A stretch of DNA of 64,000 nt. Origin: Janthinobacterium sp. (lineage in GTDB: Bacteria > Pseudomonadota > Gammaproteobacteria > Burkholderiales > Burkholderiaceae_D). The DNA lies in contig PKWL01000063.1 of NCBI GenBank assembly GCA_003133225.1, positions 62,001 through 126,000 on the forward strand, written 5' to 3'. The position numbers and the translations under genes are program-made. This document shows, one piece after another, positions 48,432-57,955 of this stretch. Within the stretch, counting starts at the first letter, position 1. Every line of letters starts with the position of its first letter. Under the pieces are notes generated by a model. It was not told where the DNA came from. It made no database searches and saw only the letters and a program-made list of their open reading frames with translations.

Positions 48432-49616
48432 TCACTCCAAAGGGGCGTCCTCTTTTTCATCCTCGACCAACATGCTGAACTCGTTTGATACGGCGCCACC
48501 GCCATTGAGGGGCTCCTTGCGCTCACCGCTCAACTTAATCTGTAAGCGTAGTCCATTGGCCGAGTCGGCATTGCGAATGGCGTCATCGTAGCCGATATGT
48601 CGCTTATTATAAAGTTCAAACAGAGCCTGATCAAAAGTGCACATGCCCAGCTCTCGCGATTTATGCATGATTTCCTTGATGGTTTGAAAGTTTCCTTTTA
48701 GGATCATCTCGCTGATGGTCGGCGTGTTGAGCAAGATTTCGATGGCGGCCTTGCGCCCGTGGCCATCCTCGGTGCGCACGAGGCGCTGTGAGACAATCGC
48801 GCGCAAATTAGACGATAAGTCCATTAGCAACTGGCCGCGCCGCTCTTCCGAAAAAAAATTGAGAATGCGGTCCATGGTTTGATTCGAATTGTTCGCGTGC
48901 AGCGTGCCAAGGCACAGGTGACCAGTCTCGGCGAACGCGATCGCGTGTTCCATGGTTTCGGTATCGCGGATTTCACCGATCAAAATCACGTCCGGCGCTT
49001 GGCGTAGCGTGTTTTTCAGCGCGTTATGCCAAGACAGTGTATCGACCCCGATTTCGCGGTGCGTGATCAAACAACCCTTGTTCTTGTGCACGTACTCGAC
49101 CGGATCTTCGACCGTGATGATGTGCCCCGCCGAGTTGGCGTTTCGGTAATCAATCATCGCCGCCAGCGTCGTCGATTTGCCCGACCCGGTGCCGCCCACC
49201 ACCAGCACCAGGCCGCGCTTGGTCATGATCACCTCTTTGAGGATCTCGGGCAATTCCAGTTTTTCCAAACTGGGAATTTCGGAAGCGATGGTGCGGATCA
49301 CCATCGCCACGGCTTGCTGCTGCACGAAGACATTGACACGGAAGCGACACACATTGGGTAACGAAATCGCGAAATTGCACTCCATTTCATGCTCAAACTC
49401 TATTTTTTGCTTGTCGTTCATCAGCGACAACGCCAGCGCCCGGGTCAGCTCTCCCGTCAGCTTTTTCTGGCTCAGCGGCTTCATCACCCCTTGCGCTTTG
49501 ATACTCGGGGGAAAATCGGCGGAAATGAACAAGTCCGAGCCGCCCATATGGTGCATCGCCGTCAGCAGTTTGTGGGTGTAGCTCTGAGCTTCTTCGTGAC
49601 CAAAAGTGGATGACAT
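48432..49616 (-). CDS. PilT/PilU-family type IV pilus ATPase (lone pilU paralogue)
   Basis: A 394-residue hexameric AAA-type ATPase of the pilus retraction class. Walker A is GGTGSGKSTTLAA, the Asp box IITVEDPVEYVHKN, Walker B PDVILIGEIRD, and the His box AFAETGHLCLGTLHAN. It resembles the pilU product in the same window more than pilT; long stretches such as LKNTLRQAPDV are identical. The C-terminal 40 residues are an acidic extension. It stands alone, 132 bases from divergent oxyR. It may be a second PilU modulating retraction, which is inference. Confidence 0.92.
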   Translation of the reverse strand: MSSTFGHEEAQSYTHKLLTAMHHMGGSDLFISADFPPSIKAQGVMKPLSQKKLTGELTRALALSLMNDKQKIEFEHEMECNFAISLPNVCRFRVNVFVQQQAVAMVIRTIASEIPSLEKLELPEILKEVIMTKRGLVLVVGGTGSGKSTTLAAMIDYRNANSAGHIITVEDPVEYVHKNKGCLITHREIGVDTLSWHNALKNTLRQAPDVILIGEIRDTETMEHAIAFAETGHLCLGTLHANNSNQTMDRILNFFSEERRGQLLMDLSSNLRAIVSQRLVRTEDGHGRKAAIEILLNTPTISEMILKGNFQTIKEIMHKSRELGMCTFDQALFELYNKRHIGYDDAIRNADSANGLRLQIKLSGERKEPLNGGGAVSNEFSMLVEDEKEDAPLE

Positions 49617-49748
49617 GCGCGTCTTTCAATAATCGTTAGTGGGAAGCCTTGTCCCTATTGGCAATTATATCGATTGCATTCCGCTACAATATGATTCCCG
49701 CCACCATTAGGCGTATTTATCCAGTGTTTCAGGCATTGCATTGAGCAT

Positions 49749-50672
49749 ATGACACTAACTGAACTGAAATACATCGTTGCTGTCGCGCGCGCGAAACATT
49801 TTGGCCATGCCGCCGAAAACTGCTGCGTCGCCCAACCGACACTGTCGGTGGCCATCAAGAAGCTCGAAGACGAGCTGGGCGTCCTCTTATTCGAGCGCGG
49901 CGGCGCCGAAATTTCCGTCACCCCGCTAGGCGAGAAAATTATCGCCCAAGCCGAGCGTGTGCTGGAACAGACTGCCGCCATCAAAGAACTCGCCCAACAC
50001 AACAAGGACCCTCTGACCGGGCCGCTGCGGTTGGGCGTCATCTACACCATCGGGCCTTACCTACTGCCACCGTTGGTCAAGAGAATGATTGATACGGTGC
50101 CCCGGATGCCCTTGATTTTGCAGGAAAACTTCACCGTGCGCCTGCTTGAAATGCTGCGTCAGGGCGAACTGGACGCGGCCATTATGGCACTGCCCTTGCC
50201 CGAACACGGAATGGCACTGCAGGCGCTGTACGACGAGCCGTTTGTCGTCGCGATGCCGCGCCGACATCCTTGGGCGACGCGCGCGGCCATCGCCGCCGAA
50301 GACTTGAAATCGGAGACCATGCTATTGCTGGGCAACGGCCACTGCTTCCGCGATCAGGTGCTCGAAGTATGCCCGGAAATGGCGCGCTTTTCCACGCCCG
50401 GCAACGGCATGCAGCGTACTTTTGAAGGTTCATCGCTAGAAACCATCCGCCACATGGTCGCCAGCGGCATCGGACTGACCGTCTTGCCGCGCACCTCGGT
50501 GCCCGACATGGACAGCAAGGACGGCATGCTGACGTTCCGTCCGTTCGAAGCGCCTGTCCCATCGCGTCGCGTCGTCATCGCCTGGCGTAAGAGTTTTACG
50601 CGTAGGGCGGCCATCGACGCTATCTGCGAGTCCATCAAGGCCTGCCCGTTACCCGGTGTCAGCTTTGTCTAG
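49749..50672 (+). CDS. oxyR: Peroxide-sensing LysR-type regulator OxyR
   Basis: OxyR is activated by hydrogen peroxide through a disulfide and turns on peroxidases and related genes. The 307-residue product has an N-terminal winged helix-turn-helix (CCVAQPTLSVAIKKLEDELG) and a substrate-type domain containing GNGHCFRDQVLEVC, which places cysteines at 199 and 208, the same numbers as the E. coli redox pair. That separates it from other LysR proteins. It is followed by ubiA and divergent from the lone pilU. Likely targets in the window are the peroxiredoxin and Gpx genes, not shown. Confidence 0.95.
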   Translation: MTLTELKYIVAVARAKHFGHAAENCCVAQPTLSVAIKKLEDELGVLLFERGGAEISVTPLGEKIIAQAERVLEQTAAIKELAQHNKDPLTGPLRLGVIYTIGPYLLPPLVKRMIDTVPRMPLILQENFTVRLLEMLRQGELDAAIMALPLPEHGMALQALYDEPFVVAMPRRHPWATRAAIAAEDLKSETMLLLGNGHCFRDQVLEVCPEMARFSTPGNGMQRTFEGSSLETIRHMVASGIGLTVLPRTSVPDMDSKDGMLTFRPFEAPVPSRRVVIAWRKSFTRRAAIDAICESIKACPLPGVSFV

Positions 50673-50723
50673 ACGAGTAGCGCATGTCATCGCGCCGATC
50701 CTCTCTCCCCTGGAAGTAAACAA

Positions 50724-51578
50724 ATGAATAAGCTGGCGCTTTATTTTCGCCTGGTACGGCTCGACAAGCCCATCGGTACATTGCTGCTTCTGTGGCCAAC
50801 CTTAGACGCGCTGTGGCTGGCTTCGCGCGGCGTGCCGGACTGGAGAATGCTACTCATCTTTGGCATCGGCACATTTCTGATGCGCTCGGCCGGTTGCGCC
50901 GTCAACGATTATGCCGACCGCGATTTCGACAAGCATGTCAAGCGCACGGCCGGGCGCCCCATCACGAGCGGACGCGTCAGCGGCAAGGAAGCGTTGGTCG
51001 TCGCGACTGTGCTGATGCTGCTGGCATTCGCGCTAATCTTGCCGCTCAATGCGCTCACCAAACTGCTGTCGGTGGGCGCCGTCATCATCGCCGTCACCTA
51101 TCCCTATTTCAAACGCTTCTGCGCCATTCCGCAAGCCTACTTGGGCATCGCCTTCGGCTTCGGCATCCCAATGGCGTTCGCCGCCGTGCAAGACGCCGTT
51201 CCCGCCAGTGCATGGTGGTTATTGTTAGGCAACGTGTTCTGGGCCATCGCCTATGATACTGAATACGCCATGGTCGATCGCGATGACGACCTGAAAATCG
51301 GCATCAAGACGTCGGCCATCACCTTTGGCCGCTTCGAGGTGACGGCCGTCATGTTGTGCTATGCCGCTAGCTTGCTCATCTGGCTGGTGTGCGGTTGGCA
51401 GCTCGGCCTAGGCATCTGGTTTGGTGTTGGCCTTGCCGGTGCTGCGGCTTGCGCCCTGTATCACTACACGCTGATCCGTGGCCGCGAGCGGATGGCGTGT
51501 TTCGCCGCCTTCCGCCATAACAATTGGCTGGGCGCCGCGGTTTTCGCCGGCGTCGCTCTCGATTACGCGCTGCGCTAG
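50724..51578 (+). CDS. ubiA: 4-hydroxybenzoate octaprenyltransferase
   Basis: UbiA prenylates 4-hydroxybenzoate in the inner membrane, the second committed step of ubiquinone synthesis. The 284-residue product has about eight membrane helices and both aspartate-rich motifs: [19 protein letters not shown] and [20 protein letters not shown]. The N-terminal [19 protein letters not shown] is typical. It lies 51 bases after oxyR on the same strand. Confidence 0.97.
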   Translation: MNKLALYFRLVRLDKPIGTLLLLWPTLDALWLASRGVPDWRMLLIFGIGTFLMRSAGCAVNDYADRDFDKHVKRTAGRPITSGRVSGKEALVVATVLMLLAFALILPLNALTKLLSVGAVIIAVTYPYFKRFCAIPQAYLGIAFGFGIPMAFAAVQDAVPASAWWLLLGNVFWAIAYDTEYAMVDRDDDLKIGIKTSAITFGRFEVTAVMLCYAASLLIWLVCGWQLGLGIWFGVGLAGAAACALYHYTLIRGRERMACFAAFRHNNWLGAAVFAGVALDYALR

Positions 51579-51684
51579 TGTTTCGGCCTCAGGCCGGTAC
51601 ACTTTGCGCTGGCGCAAAGTGCCTGCCAGCGCGCTCCTTAAACTGAAAACTACCTTTTCTTTCACGACAACGATGAGGCAATTC

Positions 51685-52062
51685 ATGGAAGCGACACCAA
51701 ATAGCAAAATATCGAGCGGTAATGGCGGCGACAACGCCGCGCAAATGGCCTCGACAGCAGGCCATGGCGAACGCCGCGAAAAACTGATGAGCGACTTGAA
51801 ATCAGTGATCGGCGCGGCGGAATCCTGGCTCAAGAACAGCGCCGAGCACAGCGGCGAAGACTTGCGCGCCGCGCAAGACAAGTTCGAGGCGACCTTGCAT
51901 ATGGCAAAAACCGATCTGATGAGGCTGGAAGCGGGCATGCTGGCCAAAACCAAGCTGGCGGTCCAGTCAAGCGCTGTCTATGTGAAAGACAATCCATGGA
52001 AATCGGTGGGGCTGGGCGCTGCGGTGGGGGTGATTTTCGGCCTCCTGTTGGCGCGCCGTTAA
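51685..52062 (+). CDS. DUF883 (ElaB/YqjD-like) membrane-anchored protein
   Basis: A 125-residue protein with a mostly helical, charged body and a C-terminal membrane anchor (SVGLGAAVGVIFGLLLARR). The pre-anchor YVKDNPWKSVGLGAA is the DUF883 hallmark shared with E. coli ElaB and YqjD, which sit in the inner membrane, bind ribosomes and are made in stationary phase. The ATG at 51685 has GAGG at good spacing; the frame's longer upstream part overlaps ubiA out of frame and is not conserved. Confidence 0.88.
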   Translation: MEATPNSKISSGNGGDNAAQMASTAGHGERREKLMSDLKSVIGAAESWLKNSAEHSGEDLRAAQDKFEATLHMAKTDLMRLEAGMLAKTKLAVQSSAVYVKDNPWKSVGLGAAVGVIFGLLLARR

Positions 52063-52127
52063 CGGCGGGCGATTGCCGCGCTGGTTGATTCTGGCGCCAC
52101 GGTGAGCAATTTGGCTGTATTTACCGA

Positions 52128-52155
52128 GTCTGGCGCCGCGACCGCGGCGCCAGAC
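52128..52155. terminator. 28-base near-perfect palindrome between DUF883 gene and proC
   Basis: GTCTGGCGCCGCG (52128-52140) and CGCGGCGCCAGAC (52143-52155) are perfect 13-base inverse complements with only AC between them. It lies 66 bases past the DUF883 gene and 136 past the proC stop, at a convergent junction. As RNA it would form a very stable G-C hairpin on either strand. No U tract. Confidence 0.6.
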
Positions 52156-52290
52156 AGCAGAAAACAGCTGGCGATAGGCGGCAGGCCTGTTGGCCATGCT
52201 GCTAATTTGCAGGCAGGCGTGCGCCGCCTTGGTCCAGGTTGCCCGTGAAATCGCGGCCATCCATCCCACCTATTCTTGCTGAACCAGGCG

Positions 52291-53136
52291 CTAGTCAAGC
52301 ATGCCCAGTTCCTCCCCTAATTCTTTGCCGCGCTGAGCCGCAGCCTTCATCGCCGCCACAATCTTGCCCTTCACGCCGCTTTGCTCCATGCTGGTCAAGG
52401 CCGCATGGGTGGTGCCCCCCTTGGATGTGACCCGTTGCCGCAGCACCGATACCGGGTCCGGCGATTGCGCGGCCAATTGCGCCGCACCAACGAAGGTGGC
52501 CAACGCCAGTTGCGTGCCCTGCTGTGCGCTCAGCCCCATTTCCTCGGCCGCCTGCTGCATCGCCTCGATGAAATAAAAGACATAGGCCGGGCCACTGCCC
52601 GACACTGCCGTGACGGGATCGATCAGTGCCTCGTCGTCTAGCCACACAGTGGCGCCAACCGCCCTCATGATGGCTTCCGCGGCTAGCTTTTGGGGCTCGC
52701 TGACGCCGCCGGTCGCGACCATGCCGGTAATTCCCAAGCCAATCAACGCCGGCGTATTCGGCATGCAGCGCACTATGGCGCCGTAGCCGCCGAGCCAGCG
52801 CGCCAAATCCGCGCTGCGAATGCCGGCCGCGATTGACAAAACCAGGGGCAACGCACCCTCCTTTAGCACGGGCAATAACTGCGCCGCGACTTCGCGCATG
52901 CTTTGCGGCTTGACCGCCAGCACGATGACATCGCAGCCCGCCACTGCCGCATCAATCGTCGCTGCCGTGTCAACCCTGAACTGCACCCGCAGCTTTTGCA
53001 GCACGTCCACGTTCGGATCGACGACATGGATGTTCGGGGCCGCCGTCAGTTTCCCGGCCAGCCCCGCAATCAGGGCCGATGCCATGTTTCCGCCGCCAAC
53101 AAATGCAATCTTCAACGCCTTATTTTCTGTTTTCAT
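52291..53136 (-). CDS. proC: Pyrroline-5-carboxylate reductase
   Basis: ProC reduces pyrroline-5-carboxylate to proline with NAD(P)H. The 281-residue product has the dinucleotide loop FVGGGNMASALIAGL near residues 11-25, VLAVKPQSMREV, MPNTPALIGLGITG and the C-terminal signature ALLxxGL-like region LRQRVTSKGGTTHAALTSME. The ATG at 53136 is used; the frame extends 17 codons upstream into the gap with yggS without conservation. It follows yggS after 19 bases in the common yggS-proC pair. Confidence 0.97.
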   Translation of the reverse strand: MKTENKALKIAFVGGGNMASALIAGLAGKLTAAPNIHVVDPNVDVLQKLRVQFRVDTAATIDAAVAGCDVIVLAVKPQSMREVAAQLLPVLKEGALPLVLSIAAGIRSADLARWLGGYGAIVRCMPNTPALIGLGITGMVATGGVSEPQKLAAEAIMRAVGATVWLDDEALIDPVTAVSGSGPAYVFYFIEAMQQAAEEMGLSAQQGTQLALATFVGAAQLAAQSPDPVSVLRQRVTSKGGTTHAALTSMEQSGVKGKIVAAMKAAAQRGKELGEELGMLD

Positions 53137-53155
53137 GATCGCCACCGAACTCCAG

Positions 53156-53857
53156 TCATTGATAATCTCGTGATCCAAATAGCGCACTGCCGACGCGCAC
53201 GATGGTGGCGCCTTCGACGATGGCGGCGCGCATGTCGGCCGACATGCCCATCGACAAGGTGTCTAACGCCAGGCCAGCGCCGCGCAACTGCTCGTATAAC
53301 AGACGCAACGGACGAAACGCAGCGCGCTGCTGCTCGAATTTTAGAGCGGGCTCGGGAATGGCCATGAGGCCGCGCAAGGCCAAATTCGGCAAGGCGGCCA
53401 CCTGATGCGCCAATGCCGCCAGCTCAGCGGGCGCAATGCCGCTCTTGCTGATCTCGCCACTGGTATTGACCTGTAGACAAATATTTAATGGCGCCAGCCC
53501 AAGCGGGCGCTGCTCCGACAAGCGCTGCGCAATTTTTTCGCGCTCCACCGTGTGCACCCAGTCGAAATGCTCGGCGATCAGCCGTGTCTTGTTGCTCTGG
53601 ATGGGCCCGATAAAATGCCACTCCAGCGGCGTGCCGGGCAACGCGGCGGCCACGACCGCCATCTTGTCGAGCGCCTCCTGCAGATAGTTTTCGCCGAAAG
53701 CGGTCTGGCCGGCGCGCACTGCGCCCAGCACGACGTCAGCGCCAAAAGTTTTTGATACGGCCAGCAGTTTAACGGCATGCGGCCCGCGCCCCGCCTCGCA
53801 CGAAGCGCTGGCTATACTGTGACGGACTGCTTGCAAGTTCTGGTCGATTGTGGACAT
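53156..53857 (-). CDS. yggS: PLP homeostasis protein (YggS family)
   Basis: YggS (PLPBP) binds pyridoxal 5'-phosphate without catalysis and keeps free PLP and amino-acid pools balanced. The 233-residue single TIM-barrel protein has the PLP lysine in KLLAVSKTF near residue 39, GENYLQEAL, WHFIGPIQSNKTRLI and the phosphate-binding LSMGMSADMRAAI. The ATG at 53857 begins MSTIDQNLQAVRHSI; an extension of eight codons is open. It is divergent from pilT and followed by proC. Confidence 0.96.
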   Translation of the reverse strand: MSTIDQNLQAVRHSIASASCEAGRGPHAVKLLAVSKTFGADVVLGAVRAGQTAFGENYLQEALDKMAVVAAALPGTPLEWHFIGPIQSNKTRLIAEHFDWVHTVEREKIAQRLSEQRPLGLAPLNICLQVNTSGEISKSGIAPAELAALAHQVAALPNLALRGLMAIPEPALKFEQQRAAFRPLRLLYEQLRGAGLALDTLSMGMSADMRAAIVEGATIVRVGSALFGSRDYQ

Positions 53858-53953
53858 AATTGGCAGGTTAATGTAACGCAATTTTATTCGGCATGCCCGG
53901 ACCTTGCGCCCTTTTTCGGCGGCCCCCCTTCATCGCAGGCATATGGATTATAA

Positions 53954-54997
53954 ATGGACATCTCAGAATTACTTGCATTCTCCGTCAAGAATAAGGCTTC
54001 GGACTTGCATTTGTCGGCCGGGTTGCCACCGATGATACGAGTGCACGGCGACGTACGGCGCATCAATTTACCTCCGCTCGAGCACAAAGATGTGCACGGC
54101 ATGATCTATGACATCATGAACGACGGCCAGCGCAAGGCTTACGAGGAAATGCTAGAGTGCGACTTTTCCTTCGCCATCCCGGGCCTGGCCCGTTTCCGCG
54201 TCAACGCCTACAACCAAGAGCGTGGAGCGGCCGCGGTGCTGCGCACGATCCCGTCCAAGATCATGAGCTTGGAGGAATTGAATTGCCCACGTATCTTTGC
54301 CGACCTGGCACTCAAGCCGCGCGGCCTGGTGCTCGTGACGGGACCGACCGGCTCTGGTAAATCGACCACGCTAGCGGCGATGGTAAATCACGTCAACGAA
54401 ACGGAATACGCGCACATTCTGACCATCGAAGACCCCATCGAATTTGTGCATGATTCAAAGAAATGTCTGATTAACCAGCGCGAAGTGGGGCCACATACGC
54501 TGTCGTTTAACAATGCGCTGCGCTCGGCTCTGCGCGAAGACCCGGATGTGATTCTGGTCGGCGAAATGCGCGATCTGGAGACCATCCGCCTGGCGCTATC
54601 GGCCGCGGAAACCGGCCACTTGGTGTTTGGCACCCTGCACACCTCATCTGCGGCCAAGACCATCGACCGCATTGTCGACGTTTTCCCGGCCGATGAAAAA
54701 GAAATGGTGCGCGCCATGTTGTCCGAATCTTTGCAGGCAGTCATCTCGCAGACTCTACTCAAGACGAAAGATGGCTCGGGCCGTGTCGCCGCCCACGAAA
54801 TCATGATCGCCACACCGGCCATCCGCAATCTGATCCGTGAAGCGAAAATCGCGCAAATGTATTCATCGATTCAAACTGGCAGCAATGTCGGCATGCAAAC
54901 TCTAGACCAGACCCTCACCGACCTGGTGCGGCGCAACGTGATTTCGGCCGCGGCCGCGCGTTCGGCCGCTAAAACGCCCGACAATTTCCCCGGTTAA
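53954..54997 (+). CDS. pilT: Type IV pilus retraction ATPase PilT
   Basis: PilT depolymerises pili and powers twitching motility. The 347-residue hexameric ATPase has Walker A GPTGSGKST at 130-138, Asp box ILTIEDPIEFVHDSKK, Walker B PDVILVGEMRD, His box ETGHLVFGTLHTSSAAKT and the PilT-specific AIRNLIREAK near residue 290. Length and motifs are canonical. It is 46 bases upstream of pilU on the same strand and divergent from yggS. Confidence 0.98.
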   Translation: MDISELLAFSVKNKASDLHLSAGLPPMIRVHGDVRRINLPPLEHKDVHGMIYDIMNDGQRKAYEEMLECDFSFAIPGLARFRVNAYNQERGAAAVLRTIPSKIMSLEELNCPRIFADLALKPRGLVLVTGPTGSGKSTTLAAMVNHVNETEYAHILTIEDPIEFVHDSKKCLINQREVGPHTLSFNNALRSALREDPDVILVGEMRDLETIRLALSAAETGHLVFGTLHTSSAAKTIDRIVDVFPADEKEMVRAMLSESLQAVISQTLLKTKDGSGRVAAHEIMIATPAIRNLIREAKIAQMYSSIQTGSNVGMQTLDQTLTDLVRRNVISAAAARSAAKTPDNFPG

Positions 54998-55043
54998 TCA
55001 ATCAATACGAGCGCGTGCCTCGCGCGCCACAAAGGACCAAATA

Positions 55044-56180
55044 ATGGAACGGGACCAGGCATCAAAATTCATGTTCGACCTGCTGCGCCTGATGGTGAGC
55101 AAAAATGGCTCGGACCTGTTCATCACGGCCGGCTTCCCGCCGGCCATCAAGATCGATGCCAAACTGACACCCGTTTCAACGCAGGTGCTGACGGCGGCCC
55201 ATACCGTCGACCTGGCCCGCTCGATCATGAACGACAAGCAAACGGCCTCCTTTGAACTGACCAAGGAAGCCAATTTCGCTATCAGCCCCGGCGACCTGGG
55301 CCGCTTTCGCGTCTCCGCCTTCGTGCAGATGAGCTGCGTCGGGATGGTCTTGCGAACCATCACAACCGCGATCCCAAAACTTGAGGACCTCGGTTTGCCG
55401 CCCGTGCTGCAAGAGGTGGTCATGAGCAAGCGCGGCCTCGTGATCGTGGTTGGCGCCACCGGGTCTGGCAAATCGACCACGCTGGCGGCCATGGTCGGCT
55501 ACCGCAATGAAAACAGCTACGGCCACATCATCACGATCGAAGACCCGGTCGAGTATGTACACCCCCACCGCAACTGCATCGTCACCCAGCGCGAGGTCGG
55601 CGTCGACACGGATGGCTGGGCCGTGGCGCTGAAAAACACCTTGCGCCAGGCCCCAGACGTGATCCAGATCGGCGAAATCCGCGACCGCGAAACGATGGAC
55701 CACGCCATCGCCTTCGCCGAAACGGGCCACCTGTGCCTTGCCACCTTGCACGCCAACAGCGCCAATCAGGCGCTCGACCGCATCATTAATTTTTTCCCCG
55801 AAGAGCGCCGCCAGCAATTGCTGATGGACTTGTCGCTGAATTTAAGAGGCATGATCTCGCAGCGACTGATTCCGCTCAAGGAAAGCAAGGGGCGCTGCGT
55901 CGCAATTGAGGTTCTGTTAAATTCTCCCTTAATATCGGACATGATATTTAAAGGTCAGGTTCACGAAATCAAGGGGCTGATGAAGAAGTCGCGCGAACTG
56001 GGAATGCAGACTTTTGACCAGTCCCTGTTCGAATTGTTCGAAGCTGATAAAATCACCTATGAAGATGCCCTGCGCAACGCGGACTCCGTTAATGACTTGC
56101 GCTTGACCATCAAGCTGCAAGGAAAAGCGGCTATCAGCCGCGACCTGGCGGCCGGCACCGAGCATTTAGGGATTATTTAA
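55044..56180 (+). CDS. pilU: Type IV pilus ATPase PilU
   Basis: PilU is the PilT-dependent accessory retraction ATPase. The 378-residue product has Walker A GATGSGKSTTLAA, IITIEDPVEYVHPHRN, PDVIQIGEIRD and AETGHLCLATLHANSANQ, and the PilU C-terminus DRDALRNADS-like region ITYEDALRNADSVNDLRLTI. The start has AAGGA at seven bases. It is adjacent to the gpx gene, whose ATG begins the base after the pilU stop. It is a close paralogue of the lone pilU-like gene 6 kb away. Confidence 0.97.
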   Translation: MERDQASKFMFDLLRLMVSKNGSDLFITAGFPPAIKIDAKLTPVSTQVLTAAHTVDLARSIMNDKQTASFELTKEANFAISPGDLGRFRVSAFVQMSCVGMVLRTITTAIPKLEDLGLPPVLQEVVMSKRGLVIVVGATGSGKSTTLAAMVGYRNENSYGHIITIEDPVEYVHPHRNCIVTQREVGVDTDGWAVALKNTLRQAPDVIQIGEIRDRETMDHAIAFAETGHLCLATLHANSANQALDRIINFFPEERRQQLLMDLSLNLRGMISQRLIPLKESKGRCVAIEVLLNSPLISDMIFKGQVHEIKGLMKKSRELGMQTFDQSLFELFEADKITYEDALRNADSVNDLRLTIKLQGKAAISRDLAAGTEHLGII

Positions 56181-56675
56181 ATGACAAAGGCAAGCAATAC
56201 CTTCGACTTCGCCGCCACCAGCCTGGGTGGAGCGCCCATTGAAATGGCCAGGTACAAAGGCAAGGTGTTGCTCATTGTCAACACGGCCAGCAAATGCGGC
56301 TTCACCCCGCAATACCAAGGGCTGGAAGCGCTATACCAGCAATTCAAGGATAGGGGCGTCATGGTTCTGGGCTTTCCGTGCAACCAGTTCGGATCGCAAG
56401 AGCCGGGCACGGCCAACGACATCGGCGCTTTTTGCGAAAAAAATTACGGCGTCACTTTCCCTCTGTTTGCCAAGATCGACGTCAATGGCGGCGACGCACA
56501 TGCGCTCTTTGTTCACCTGAAAAAAGAGGCGCCAGGCGTGCTGGGTACCGAGGCGATCAAATGGAATTTTACCAAGTTTCTCGTCAAGAAAGATGGCACC
56601 GTGTACAAACGCTACGCGCCGGCCACCGCGCCGGCCGACCTCGTGACCGACATCGAAGCCTTGTTGGCCGAGTAA
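56181..56675 (+). CDS. Glutathione peroxidase family protein
   Basis: A 164-residue thiol peroxidase of the Gpx family, which in bacteria usually reduces lipid or organic peroxides with thioredoxin or glutathione. The tetrad is visible: Cys39 in NTASKCGFTPQYQGLE, Gln in FPCNQFGSQEPG (a second cysteine is here too, FPC), and Trp and Asn in KWNFTKFLV. Cysteine replaces the selenocysteine of animal enzymes. Its ATG directly abuts the pilU stop, so it may be co-transcribed with pilTU. Confidence 0.95.
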   Translation: MTKASNTFDFAATSLGGAPIEMARYKGKVLLIVNTASKCGFTPQYQGLEALYQQFKDRGVMVLGFPCNQFGSQEPGTANDIGAFCEKNYGVTFPLFAKIDVNGGDAHALFVHLKKEAPGVLGTEAIKWNFTKFLVKKDGTVYKRYAPATAPADLVTDIEALLAE

Positions 56676-56691
56676 TTTCGCGCGTCGTGTC

Positions 56692-56709
56692 CGCGCCAGT
56701 CTAGGCGCG
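56692..56709. terminator. Hairpin between the gpx and glcF genes
   Basis: CGCGCC (56692-56697) and GGCGCG (56704-56709) with a six-base loop; it overlaps the glcF stop codon and lies 16 bases past gpx. Convergent junction, no U tract. Confidence 0.4.
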
Positions 56710-57945
56710 AGCTGACTGGGCCAAGGCTTGATCGATCAACTCAATCCAGTGTTTGACCGGGGTCTCAGTCCCCGATTGTAAATGCACTAGGCAGCCGATA
56801 TTGGCCGACACGATCACGTCCGCCTCGGTGGCAGTCAGGTTGGCCAGCTTTTTGTCGCGCAAAGCCATCGCCAGCTCCGGCTGCAACACCGAATAGGTGC
56901 CCGCCGAGCCACAGCATAGATGGCTGTCGGCGCATAGCGTGACGTCGACGCCGGCGGCGCGCAAAACACCTTCGACCTGGCCGCGAATCTGCTGGCCGTG
57001 CTGCAAGCTGCATGGCGGATGATACGCCACCCGCTGCTTGATTTTCCCCTCTAGCTGGGACGCCAGTTCGGCCTCGAAAGCGGGCAAAATCTCGCTCAAA
57101 TCGCGCGTCAGTTGGGAGATGCGCAGCGCCTTTGCCGCGTACCGGCTGTCATGCTCTAGCAGATGCCCGTACTCCTTGATCGTAACGCCGCAGCCGGAGG
57201 CCGTTATGACGATCGCTTCAACCGCGTCAGCGCCAGACACGTAGGGCCACCACGCATCGATATTGCGCCGCATGTCATTTAGCCCTGCTTCTTGATCGTT
57301 CAAATGGTAGCGTAGCGCACCACAGCAGCCGGCCTTGGGCGCGAGGATCAACTGCACGCCGAGCACATCTAGCACGCGCGCAGCGGCCGCATTGATGTTG
57401 GGTGCCATCCCAGGCTGCACACAGCCATCTAACAGCAGCATCTTGCGCGCGTGCTGGCGCCTCGGCCAGCGCCCTGCGCCTTGCGCCCGCGGCAAGGAGT
57501 CTTGCATTGGCTTTGACAACAGGGGCCGCAACAATTGCCCGCTCTTGAGCAGCGGCCTAAAGATCCACTGGCGCAACAGCGCCTCCTTCAGCACAAAACG
57601 CTTGACTCGCTCGGCAAACGGGCGCGGCACCCGCAGCTCTACCACCTTGCGCCCGATGTCGAGCAGGCGGCCGTATTTCACGCCGGACGGGCACGTCGTT
57701 TCGCAGTTGCGGCAGGTGAGGCAACGATCCAGATGGGTTTGGGTTTTGGCGGTCACGGCGGCACCTTCCAACACCTGTTTGATCAGGTAGATGCGCCCGC
57801 GCGGGCCGTCGAGTTCGTCGCCCAACAACTGGTAGGTCGGGCACGTTGCGGTACAAAAACCGCAATGGACGCAAGAGCGCAAGATGGCGTCAGCTTCCTC
57901 GCCATCGCGGGTGTTTTTCATAAAATCGGCGAGATTGGTTTGCAT
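56701..57945 (-). CDS. glcF: Glycolate oxidase iron-sulfur subunit
   Basis: GlcF carries the iron-sulfur clusters of the membrane-associated glycolate dehydrogenase GlcDEF, which makes glyoxylate. The 414-residue product has two 4Fe-4S motifs, CVHCGFCTATCPTY near 26-39 and CLTCRNCETTCPSG near 76-89. Two C-terminal CCG-type domains follow, with PKAGCCGALRYH and YHPPCSLQHGQQIRG and DSHLCCGSAGTYS. It starts ten bases after the glcE stop. All cysteine motifs are intact. Confidence 0.97.
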   Translation of the reverse strand: MQTNLADFMKNTRDGEEADAILRSCVHCGFCTATCPTYQLLGDELDGPRGRIYLIKQVLEGAAVTAKTQTHLDRCLTCRNCETTCPSGVKYGRLLDIGRKVVELRVPRPFAERVKRFVLKEALLRQWIFRPLLKSGQLLRPLLSKPMQDSLPRAQGAGRWPRRQHARKMLLLDGCVQPGMAPNINAAAARVLDVLGVQLILAPKAGCCGALRYHLNDQEAGLNDMRRNIDAWWPYVSGADAVEAIVITASGCGVTIKEYGHLLEHDSRYAAKALRISQLTRDLSEILPAFEAELASQLEGKIKQRVAYHPPCSLQHGQQIRGQVEGVLRAAGVDVTLCADSHLCCGSAGTYSVLQPELAMALRDKKLANLTATEADVIVSANIGCLVHLQSGTETPVKHWIELIDQALAQSARA

Positions 57946-57955
57946 AAACAGTCAG

